The notes under the pieces are model-generated. The model did not search any database. It saw only the letters and a list, made by a program, of their open reading frames with translations, and was not told the origin of the DNA. Position numbers and translations under genes: made by a program. A stretch of DNA of 64,000 bases from NCBI GenBank assembly GCA_963978545.1, contig CAXBTE010000061.1, positions 310,001-374,000 on the forward strand. The letters are read 5' to 3'. Position 1 is the first letter of the stretch. Each line of letters starts with the position of its first letter. Of this stretch, positions 1 to 7,414 are shown piece by piece. Origin of the DNA: Linyphia triangularis (lineage: Eukaryota; Arthropoda; Arachnida; Araneae; Linyphiidae).

Positions 1-35
1 AGAAATTGCGTTCAAAACCGTCTCTATTTCTGTGT

Positions 36-45
36 TAACGCGTTA
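36..45. other. Conserved 10-bp palindrome in family A monomers
   Basis: TAACGCGTTA reads the same on both strands and contains ACGCGT. The sequence recurs in 21 of the 23 A monomers in the three blocks. The first monomers of blocks II and III (near 4915 and 53874) keep AACGCGTTA with one outer base changed. It is one of the few CpG-containing sites in a monomer that is otherwise A/T tracts. A protein-binding role is possible because ACGCGT is the core of known cell-cycle (MCB-type) sites, but nothing here demonstrates binding. Confidence 0.6.
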
Positions 46-194
46 TTTTGGATTTTTCGGAATTCTACCAACAGTTTGGGCTATAAAGCGATTAAAGGGT
101 CCTTTCTTGACAGTTTTGATAAAAAGTTACTTTTGTGCATTTTCAAAGCATTTCGGACAATTCCCAGCTAGTTTTAAAAATTGCTTTCAAAATC

Positions 195-369
195 GTCTCT
201 ATTTCTGTGTTAACGCGTTATTTTGGATTTTTCTGAATTTTACCGACAGTTTGGGCTATAAAGCGATTTAAGGGTCCTTTCTTGACAGTTTTGATAAAAA
301 GTAACTCTTGAGCATTTTCAAAGCATTTCGGACAATTCCCAGCTAGTTTTAAAAATATCGTTCAAAATC
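195..369. repeat. Representative 175-bp family A monomer
   Basis: One short-form monomer, running from GTCTCTATTTCTG to the base before the next copy. In order it holds the 10-bp palindrome TAACGCGTTA, TTTTGGATTTTTCTGAATTTT, TTTGGGCTATAAAGCGATTT, AAGGGTCCTTTCTTGACAG, TTTTGATAAAAAGTAACTC, GCATTTTCAAAGCATTTCGG and ACAATTCCCAGCTAG. The middle portion, from TCTGAATTTTACC to TAAAAAGTAACT, is the part recognisable inside every 665-bp family C unit. Boundaries are arbitrary because the array is continuous. A 172-bp satellite called pSX1 is known in Caenorhabditis elegans and has a similar period. I cannot say from memory whether the sequences match. Confidence 0.93.
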
Positions 370-1085
370 GTCTCTATTTCTGTGTTAACGCGTTATTTTG
401 GATTTTTCTGAATTTTACCGACAGTTTGGGCTATAAAGCGATTTAAGGGTCCTTTCTTGACAGTTTTGATAAAAAGTAACTCTTGAGCATTTTCAAAGCA
501 TTTCGGACAATTCCCAGCTAGTTTGAAAAATATCGTTCAAAATCGTCTCTATTTCTGTGTTAACGCGTTATTTTGGATTTTTCGGAATTCTACCAACAGT
601 TTGGGCTATAAAGCGATTAAAGGGTCCTTTCTTGACAGTTTTGATAAAAAGTTACTTTTGAGCATTTTCAAAGCATTTCGGACAATTCCCAGCTAGTTTT
701 AAAAATTGCTTTCAAAATCGTCTCTATTTCTGTGTTAACGCGTTATTTTGGATTTTTCTGAATTTTACCGATAATTTGGGATATAAATCGATATAAGGGT
801 CCTTTCTTGAACAGTTTTGATAAAAAGTAACTTTTGAGCATACTCTAAGGTCACAGCTAAAATTTTAAAGCATTTCGGACAATTCCCAACTAGTTTCAAA
901 AATTATGTTCAAAAACGTCTCCATTTCTGTGTTAACGCGTTATTTTGGATTTTTCTGAATTATACCGACAGCTTGGTTTATAAAGCGATTTGAGGGTCCT
1001 TTCTTGGGCATATTTAATAAAAAGTTACTGTAAACTATATTTCTATTTTAAAACCAAAATCTGGAAGCATTTTGAGAAATTTTTT

Positions 1086-1646
1086 GGAAAAGTGATTTTT
1101 TCATAAAATTTCCTAAGTCTAACCCCTTTGAAAAATTTCGAAAAATTTGAAAATTCAAAAAATTATTTTTGGAAAAGTGATTTTTTCAGAAAATTTCCTA
1201 AGGCTAACCCCCTTGAAAAATTTGAAAATTCAAAAAATTATTTTTTGAAAAAGTGATTTTTTCATAAAATTTCCTAAGGCTAACCCCTTTGAAAAATTTG
1301 AAAATTCAAAAATTTTTTTTTTGGAAAAGTGATTTTTTCATAAAATTTCCTAAGACTAACCCCTTTGAAAAATTTGAAAATTGAAAAAATTATTTTTTGG
1401 AAAAGTGATTTTTTCATAAAATTTCCTAAGACTAACCCCTTTGAAAAATTTCGAAAAATTTGAAAATTCAAAAAATTATTTTTTGGAAAAGTGATTTTTT
1501 CATAAAATTTCCTAAGGCTAACCCCTTTGAAAAATTTGAAAATTCAAAAAATTATTTTTTGGAAAAGTGATTTTTTCATAAAATTTCCTAAGGCTAACCC
1601 CTTTGAAAAATTTCGAAAAATTTGAAAATTCAAAAAATTATTTTTT
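1086..1646. repeat. Family B short tandem repeat, seven copies
   Basis: The string GTGATTTTTTCA starts at 1092, 1177, 1253, 1329, 1405, 1491 and 1567. The steps are 85, 76, 76, 76, 86 and 76 bp. Each copy reads GGAAAAGTGATTTTTTCA, then AAATTTCCTAAGGCTAACCC (GACTAAC or GTCTAAC in some), then A/T-tract sequence ending ATTATTTTTT. The 76 and 86 bp forms differ by one TTTCGAAAAA decamer. The block links the A block on the left to the C array on the right. Reverse-strand open frames through it are repeat translations, not genes. Confidence 0.96.
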
Positions 1647-2316
1647 CAGTCACATTTGGACAGAATATAAATATAAAACATATTTCAGGTCCCCAAAAAA
1701 AATTTGGTAGCATTTGAGCCATTATTTTCAAAGTTCAAAATTTCCATTTGAAAATACATTTATTGTATTTTGGAGTTTTTGAATTTTTACTCGTAGTGTA
1801 TTTGGAGCACAGTATTGTAACTTGGCCACATTTAAGGTCTTCTATTGGAGATTCTTAAAAACGAAAATCTTAACAACCACAAAATATTAAGTGGGTCAAA
1901 ATTTGCAAAGTTGTTTTTTTCAGTGGTACACATACATAATTTTTACACAGAGAGTTTTGGGAGCACAATGTTGTAACTTGGCAACATTGAAGTTCATTAA
2001 TAGGAGATTCTTAAAAACGAAAATCTTAACAACCACTAAATATTAAGGGGGTCGAAAGTTGATCCCAAAAAAGGACTGCATTTCAAACACTGAAAATTTC
2101 TGAATTTTACCTACATTTTGGGCTATAAACTGAATTAAGGGTCCTTTTTTGGGCAGATTTGAAATAAAGTGACTGCAAATCATATTTCTATTTTAAAACC
2201 AAAATCTGGAAGCATTTTGAGCCATTTTTTGGAAAAGTGATTTTTTCATAAAATTTCCTAAGGCTAACCCCTTTGAAAAATTTCGAAAAATTTGAAAATT
2301 CAAAAAATTATTTTTT
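1647..2316. repeat. Left-edge variant C unit (670 bp)
   Basis: First unit after the B block. Unlike internal units it has TCCATTTGAAAATACATTTA followed by TTGTATTTTGGAGTTTTTG (net 5 bp longer), TACTCGTAGTG instead of TACTCATAGTG, GAGCCATTATTTTC, and TCTATTGGAG instead of TCTATAGGAG. The same set recurs only at the first units of the other two arrays (6745-7414 and 56153-56822), so it marks the array edge rather than a random mutation. Confidence 0.93.
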
Positions 2317-3057
2317 CAGTCACATTTGGACAGAATATAAATATAAAACATATTTCAGGTCCCCAAAAAAAATTTGGTAGCATTTGAGCCACCATTTTCA
2401 AAGTTCAAAATTTCCCTTTGAAAATACATTGATTTTACAGTTTTTGAATTTTTACTCATACTGTATTTGGAGCACAGTATTGTAACTTGGCCACATTTAA
2501 GGTCTTCTATAGGAGATTCTTAAAAACGAAAATCTTAACAACCACAAAATATTAAGGGGGTCAAAATTTGCAAAGTTGTTTTTTTCAGTGGTACACATAC
2601 ATAATTTTTACACAGAGAGTTTTGGGAGCACAATGTTGTAACTTGGCAACATTGAAGTTCATTAATAGGAGATTCTTAAAAACGAAAATCTTAACAACCA
2701 CTAAATATTAAGGGGGTCGAAAGTTGATCCCAAAAAAGGACTGCATTTCAAACACTGAAAATTTCTGAATTTTACCTACATTTTGGGCTATAAACTGAAT
2801 TAAGGGTCCTTTATTGGGCAGATTTGAAATAAAGTGACTGCAAATCATATTTCTATTTTAAAACCAAAATCTGGAAGCATTTTGAGCCATTTTTTGGAAA
2901 AGTGATTTTTTCATAAAATTTCCTAAGGCTAACCCCTTTGAAAAATTTCGAAAAATTTGAAAATTCAAAAAATTATTTTTTCAGTCACATTTGGACAGAA
3001 TATGAATATAAAACATATTTCAGGTCCCCAAAAAAAATTTGGTAGCATTTGAGCCAC

Positions 3058-3091
3058 TATTTTCAAAGTTCAAAATTTCCCTTTGAAAATA
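3058..3091. repeat. 11-bp perfect inverted repeat in each C unit
   Basis: TATTTTCAAAG (3058-3068) and CTTTGAAAATA (3081-3091) are exact reverse complements separated by a 12-nt loop, TTCAAAATTTCC. The pair recurs in nearly every C unit. The left-edge units have one mismatch in the right arm (CATTTGAAAATA), the units with CACCATTTTC at 2391, 7490 and 8152 lose the outermost pair, and the copy near 57590 has CTTTTAAAATA. A hairpin or cruciform is possible, but the arms are AT-rich and no function can be inferred. Confidence 0.8.
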
Positions 3092-3111
3092 CATTGATTT
3101 TACAGTTTTTG

Positions 3112-3234
3112 AATTTTTACTCATAGTGTATTTTGAGCACAGTATTGTAACTTGGCCACATTTAAGGTCTTCTATAGGAGATTCTTAAAAACGAAAATCT
3201 TAACAACCACAAAATATTAAGGGGGTCAAAATTT
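3112..3234. repeat. C-unit internal sub-repeat a
   Basis: First of two ungapped, diverged 123-bp copies within the C unit. It runs from AATTTTTACTCATAGTG through GAGCACAGTATTGTAACTTG, AGGAGATTCTTAAAAACGAA, AATCTTAACAACCACAAAAT to GGGGGTCAAAATTT. Comparison with sub-repeat b at a 156-bp offset shows its second half is strongly conserved (AGGAGATTCTTAAAAACGAA and the following ATCTTAACAACCAC are identical) and its first half more diverged. Confidence 0.9.
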
Positions 3235-3267
3235 GCAAAGTTGTTTTTTTCAGTGGTACACATACAT

Positions 3268-3390
3268 AATTTTTACACAGAGAGTTTTGGGAGCACAATG
3301 TTGTAACTTGGCAACATTGAAGTTCATTAATAGGAGATTCTTAAAAACGAAAATCTTAACAACCACTAAATATTAAGGGGGTCGAAAGTT
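3268..3390. repeat. C-unit internal sub-repeat b
   Basis: Second 123-bp copy, 156 bp downstream of sub-repeat a. It reads AATTTTTACACAGAGAG, GAGCACAATGTTGTAACTTG, AGGAGATTCTTAAAAACGAA, AATCTTAACAACCACTAAAT, GGGGGTCGAAAGTT. Differences from copy a are substitutions only. The duplication is present in all 86 C units, including the edge variants, so it predates amplification of the 665-bp unit. Confidence 0.9.
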
Positions 3391-3427
3391 GATCCCAAAA
3401 AAGGACTGCATTTCAAACACTGAAAAT

Positions 3428-3504
3428 TTCTGAATTTTACCTACATTTTGGGCTATAAACTGAATTAAGGGTCCTTTATTGGGCAGATTTGAAATAAAGT
3501 GACT
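3428..3504. repeat. A-derived stretch inside the C unit
   Basis: TTCTGAATTTTACCTACATT, TTGGGCTATAAACTGAATTA, AGGGTCCTTTATTGGGCAG and GAAATAAAGTGACT line up with the A monomer's TTCTGAATTTTACCGACAG, TTTGGGCTATAAAGCGATTT, AAGGGTCCTTTCTTGACAG and ATAAAAAGTAACT. The match is closest to the last monomer of each A block, which also has TTGGGCATATTTAATAAAA followed by the same TCTATTTTAAAACC transition. This links the C unit to the A-to-B junction. Confidence 0.85.
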
Positions 3505-3560
3505 GCAAATCATATTTCTATTTTAAAACCAAAATCTGGAAGCATTTTGAGCCATTTTTT

Positions 3561-3646
3561 GGAAAAGTGATTTTTTCATAAAATTTCCTAAGGCTAACCC
3601 CTTTGAAAAATTTCGAAAAATTTGAAAATTCAAAAAATTATTTTTT
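3561..3646. repeat. Single B repeat at the end of a C unit
   Basis: One 86-bp family B copy, from GGAAAAGTGATTTTTTCA to ATTATTTTTT, closes each C unit and is followed by the next CAGTCAC. Where a C array meets a B block this single copy is replaced by a run of six to eight copies. It is also the hot spot for deletions within units: 25-bp deletions in four units and 3-5 bp deletions in four more lie here, all starting at CCTAAGGC. Confidence 0.92.
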
Positions 3647-4225
3647 CAGTCACATTTGGACAGAATATGAATATAAAACATATTTCAGGTCCCCAAAAAA
3701 AATTTGGTAGCATTTGAGCCACTATTTTCAAAGTTCAAAATTTCCCTTTGAAAATACATTGATTTTACAGTTTTTGAATTTTTACTCATAGTGTATTTGG
3801 AGCACAGTATTGTAACTTGGCCACATTTAAGGTCTTCTATAGGAGATTCTTAAAAACGAAAATCTTAACAACCACAAAATATTAAGGGGGTCAAAATTTG
3901 CAAAGTTGTTTTTTTCAGTGGTACACATACATAATTTTTACACAAAGAGTTTTGGGAGCACAATGTTGTAACTTGGCCACATTGAAGTTCATTAATAGGA
4001 GATTCTTAAAAACGAAAATCTTAACAACCACTAAATATTAAGGGGGTCGAAAGTTGATCCCAAAAAAGGACTGCATTTCAAACACTGAAAATTTCTGAAT
4101 TTTACCTACATTTTGGGCTATAAACTGAATTAAGGGTCCTTTTTTGGGCAGATTTGAAATAAAGTGACTGTAAATCATATTTCTATTTTAAAACCAAAAT
4201 CTGGAAGCATTTTGAGCCATTTTTT
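3647..4225. repeat. Right-edge variant C unit (before B block)
   Basis: Last unit of the left array, 579 bp up to the B run. It carries ACACAAAGAGTTTTGGGAG (internal units have ACACAGAGAG), TTGGCCACATTGAAG (internal units have TTGGCAACATTG) and GACTGTAAATC (internal units usually have GACTGCAAATC). The same three variants mark the last unit of the main array at 52520-53098, so the right edge also has its own conserved form. Confidence 0.9.
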
Positions 4226-4808
4226 TTAAAAGTGATTTTTTCATAAAATTTCCTAAGGCTAACCCCTTTGAAAAATTTCGAAAAATTTGAAAATTCAAAA
4301 AATTAATTTTTGGAAAAGTGATTTTTTCATAAAATTTCCCAAGGCTAACCCCTTTCAAAAATTTCGAAAAATTTGAAAATTCAAAAAATTATTTTTTGGA
4401 AAAGTGATTTTTTCATAAAATTTCCTAAGGCTAACCCCTTTGAAAAATTTAGAAAAATTTGAAAATTCAAAAAATTATTTTTTGGAAAAGTGATTTTTTC
4501 ATAAAATTTCCAAAGGCTAACCCCCTTTGAAAAATTTGAAAATTCAAAAAATTATTTTTTGGAAAAGTGATTTTTTCATAAAATTTCCTAAGACTAACCC
4601 CTTTGAAAAATTTCGAAAAATTTGAAAATTCAAAAAATTATTTTTTGGAAAAGTGATTTTTTCATAAAATTTCCTAAGGCTAACCCCTTTGAAAAATTTG
4701 AAAATTCAAAAAATTATTTTTTGGAAAAGTGATTTTTTCATAAAATTTCCTAAGACTAACCCCTTTGAAAAATTTCGAAAAATTTGAAAATTCAAAAAAT
4801 TATTTTTT
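4226..4808. repeat. Family B block, seven copies, C-to-A side
   Basis: GTGATTTTTTCA starts at 4232, 4318, 4404, 4490, 4567, 4653 and 4729, giving steps of 86, 86, 86, 77, 86 and 76 bp. The first copy has TTTTTTAAAAGTG in place of GGAAAAGTG, the second is preceded by ATTAATTTTTGG, and the fourth has AAATTTCCAAAGG. The block ends with ATTATTTTTTCAGTCAAATT, which opens the A block. It matches the block at 53099-53767 closely but has one 86-bp copy fewer. Confidence 0.95.
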
Positions 4809-6183
4809 CAGTCAAATTTCGACAGAATATGAATATAAAACATATTTCAGGTCTTCAACTAAAATTTCCCAGCTAGTTTCAAAATTTCGTACAAAATCGT
4901 CTCCATTTCTGAGCAAACGCGTTATTTTGGATTTTTTTGAATTTTAACGACAGTTTGGGCTATAAAGCGATTTAAGGGACCTTTCTTGGATAGTTTTGAT
5001 AAAAAGTAACTCTTAAGCATTCTCCTATGTTAACAGCTAAATTTGACACATTTCGGACATTTCCCAGCTAAATTCCAAAATTTCGTTCAAAACCGTCTCT
5101 ATTTCTGTGCTAACGCGTTATTTTGGATTTTACTGAATTTTCCCGACAGATTGGGCTATAAATCGATTTAAGGGTCTTTTCTTGAACAGTTTTGATAAAA
5201 AGTAACTATTGAGCATTTTCAAAGCATTTCGGACATTTCCCAGCTAGTTTTAAAAATATCGTTCAAAATCGTCTCTATTTCTGTGTTAACGCGTTATTTT
5301 GGATTTTTCTGAATTTTACCGACAGTTTAGGCTATAAATCGATTTAAGGGTCCTTTCTTGAACAGTTTTGATAAAAAGTAACTTTTAAGCATACTCTTAG
5401 GTCACAGCTAAAATTTTAAAGCATTTCGGACAATTCCCAGCTAGTTTCAGAAATTGCGTTCAAAACCGTCTCTATTTCTGTGTTAACGCGTTATTTTGGA
5501 TTTTTCGGAATTCTACCAACAGTTTGGGCTATAAAGCGATTAAAGGGTCCTTTCTTGACAGTTTTGATAAAAAGTTACTTTTGAGCATTTTCAAAGCATT
5601 TCGGACAATTCCCAGCTAGTTTTAAAAATTGCTTTCAAAATCGTCTCTATTTCTGTGTTAACGCGTTATTTTGGATTTTTCTGAATTTTACCGACAGTTT
5701 AGGCTATACAGCGATTTAAGGGTCCTTTCTTGACAGTTTTTATAAAAAGTTACTTTTGATCATTTTCAAAGCATTTCGGACAATTCCCAGCTAGTTTTAA
5801 AAATTGCTTTCAAAATCGTCTCTATTTCTGTGTTAACGCGTTATTTTGGATTTTTCTGAATTTTACCGATAATTTGGGATATAAATCGATATAAGGGTCC
5901 TTTCTTGAACAGTTTTGATAAAAAGTAACTTTTGAGCATACTCTAAGGTCACAGCTAAAATATTAAAGCATTTCGGACAATTCCCAACTAGTTTCAAAAA
6001 TTATGTTCAAAAACGTCTCCATTTCTGTGTTAACGCGTTATTTTGGATTTTTCTGAATTATACCGACAGCTTGGTTTATAAAGCGATTTGAGGGTCCTTT
6101 CTTGGGCATATTTAATAAAAAGTTACTGTAAACTATATTTCTATTTTAAAACCAAAATCTGGAAGCATTTTGAGAAATTTTTT
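4809..6183. repeat. Family A satellite block II, seven monomers
   Basis: Monomer anchors (GTCTCYATTTCTG) lie at 4899, 5095, 5271, 5468, 5643, 5818 and 6015, with steps of 196, 176, 197, 175, 175 and 197 bp. The entrance (4809-4860) is the C-unit start sequence CAGTCAAATTTCGACAG...TATTTCAGGT followed by CTTCAACTAAAATTTCCCAG, so it shares the B-to-C junction before switching to A. The first monomer is the most diverged (GAGCAAACGCG). The 5643 monomer carries TTTAGGCTATACAGCG. The exit, from about 6115, is the TCTATTTTAAAACC transition to B. Confidence 0.96.
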
Positions 6184-6744
6184 GGAAAAGTGATTTTTTC
6201 ATAAAATTTCCTAAGTCTAACCCCTTTGAAAAATTTCGAAAAATTTGAAAATTCAAAAAATTATTTTTGGAAAAGTGATTTTTTCGTAAAATTTCCTAAG
6301 GCTAACCCCCTTGAAAAATTTGAAAATTCAAAAAATTATTTTTTGAAAAAGTGATTTTTTCATAAAATTTCCTAAGGCTAACCCCTTTGAAAAATTTGAA
6401 AATTCAAAAATTTTTTTTTTGGAAAAGTGATTTTTTCATAAAATTTCCTAAGACTAACCCCTTTGAAAAATTTGAAAATTGAAAAAATTATTTTTTGGAA
6501 AAGTGATTTTTTCATAAAATTTCCTAAGACTAACCCCTTTGAAAAATTTCGAAAAATTTGAAAATTCAAAAAATTATTTTTTGGAAAAGTGATTTTTTCA
6601 TAAAATTTCCTAAGGCTAACCCCTTTGAAAAATTTGAAAATTCAAAAAATTATTTTTTGGAAAATTGATTTTTTCATAAAATTTCCTAAGGCTAACCCCT
6701 TTGAAAAATTTCGAAAAATTTGAAAATTCAAAAAATTATTTTTT
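6184..6744. repeat. Family B block, seven copies, A-to-C side
   Basis: Copies start (GTGATTTTTTC) at 6190, 6275, 6351, 6427, 6503 and 6589, and a variant ATTGATTTTTTCA at 6665. Spacing is 85, 76, 76, 76, 86 and 76 bp, the same order as at 1086-1646, and the copies agree except for a few single-base changes such as TTTTTTCGTAAAATTT near 6284. Downstream the first C unit of the main array begins with CAGTCAC. Confidence 0.95.
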
Positions 6745-7414
6745 CAGTCACATTTGGACAGAATATAAATATAAAACATATTTCAGGTCCCCAAAAAAAA
6801 TTTGGTAGCATTTGAGCCATTATTTTCAAAGTTCAAAATTTCCATTTGAAAATACATTTATTGTATTTTGGAGTTTTTGAATTTTTACTCGTAGTGTATT
6901 TGGAGCACAGTATTGTAACTTGGCCACATTTAAGGTCTTCTATTGGAGATTCTTAAAAACGAAAATTTCAACAACCACAAAATATTAAGGGGGTCAAAAT
7001 TTGCAAAGTTGTTTTTTTCAGTGGTACACATACATAATTTTTACACAGAGAGTTTTGGGAGCACAATGTTGTAACTTGGCAACATTGAAGTTCATTAATA
7101 GGAGATTCTTAAAAACGAAAATCTTAACAACCACTAAATATTAAGGGGGTCGAAAGTTGATCCCAAAAAAGGACTGCATTTCAAACACTGAAAATTTCTG
7201 AATTTTACCTACATTTTGGGCTATAAACTGAATTAAGGGTCCTTTTTTGGGCAGATTTGAAATAAAGTGACTGCAAATCATATTTCTATTTTAAAACCAA
7301 AATCTGGAAGCATTTTGAGCCATTTTTTGGAAAAGTGATTTTTTCATAAAATTTCCTAAGGCTAACCCCTTTGAAAAATTTCGAAAAATTTGAAAATTCA
7401 AAAAATTATTTTTT
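6745..7414. repeat. Left-edge variant C unit of main array (670 bp)
   Basis: Same edge-specific variants as 1647-2316 (TTGTATTTTGGAG, TACTCGTAGTG, TCTATTGGAG). One private change is GAAAATTTCAACAACC near 6961 instead of GAAAATCTTAACAACC. It directly follows the seven-copy B block. Confidence 0.92.

Larger units (their letters stand above)
1..1085. repeat. Family A satellite block I, six monomers, cut by window start
   Basis: Tandem monomers recognisable by the string GTCTCTATTTCTG (GTCTCCATTTCTG in the last) at 20, 195, 370, 545, 720 and 917. Spacing is 175 bp four times, then 197 bp. Each carries TAACGCGTTA, a TTGGGCTATAAA-like string (the last reads TTGGTTTATAAA), GGGTCCTTTCTTG and, except where the last monomer merges into the exit, GCATTTCGGACA. 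The first and fourth monomers share the variant TTCGGAATTCTACCAAC. The fifth carries GATAATTTGGGATATA and is the long form, with about 22 extra bp around 841-862. The last monomer merges after about 1030 into a transition (TCTATTTTAAAACC, TCTGGAAGC) leading to family B. No coding potential is visible. The block is a longer version of the right part of the block at 4809-6183. Its left end lies outside the window. Confidence 0.96.
2982..3646. repeat. Representative 665-bp family C unit
   Basis: Order of modules: CAGTCACATTTGGACAGAAT with the anchor TATTTCAGGT at 3016; CCCC plus eight A's; an inverted repeat at 3058-3091; sub-repeat a at 3112-3234; a TTGTTTTTTTCAG spacer; sub-repeat b at 3268-3390; GTTGATCCCAAAAAAGGAC; an A-like stretch at 3428-3504; the transition TCTATTTTAAAACC; and one B repeat at 3561-3646. 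Three TTTTTCAG or ATTTCAG strings occur per unit. Stop codons are frequent in all frames. Boundaries were set at CAGTCAC for convenience. I do not recognise the unit as a named satellite. Confidence 0.95.
1647..4225. repeat. Family C satellite, left array of four 665-bp units
   Basis: The anchor TATTTCAGGTCCCC occurs at 1681, 2351, 3016 and 3681, with spacing 670, 665 and 665. The first unit is the longer left-edge form and the last is the right-edge form described separately. Units differ from each other by scattered single-base changes only, such as GAATATAAATA versus GAATATGAATA. This is the smallest of the three C arrays and shows both edges intact, so it gives the clearest view of how a C array begins and ends. 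Confidence 0.97.

Noticed and set aside
32..271. 79-codon open frame on the + strand in the first A monomers
   Set aside because: It reads straight through 175-bp monomers, contains a repeated peptide from the repeat itself, and is absent from equivalent monomers where single changes add stops. No family resemblance.
1111..1130. CCTAAGGCTAACCCC-like strings in B repeats as telomeric sequence
   Set aside because: They resemble GCCTAA or CCCTAA telomere units only once per repeat and never run in tandem as a 6-bp array.
1280..1471. 63-codon reverse-strand frame, repeated identically near 6378 and 55862
   Set aside because: It is a translation of B repeats; the identical copies reflect block duplication. 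The peptide is low complexity (F, K, I, N) with internal repeats.
3236..3255. TTTTTTTCAG and TATTTCAGGT strings as splice acceptors
   Set aside because: They fit a nematode-type 3' splice site, but there are no open exons next to them and they recur at every repeat, so they are just part of the repeat.
3026..3427. C core as a transposon insertion with terminal repeats
   Set aside because: I could not find terminal inverted repeats, a convincing target-site duplication or any coding region at its limits. It remains only a possible origin.
4765..4947. 60-codon + strand frame, repeated near 53724
   Set aside because: It spans a B-to-A repeat junction and recurs only because the junction is duplicated. 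No recognisable domain or start context.
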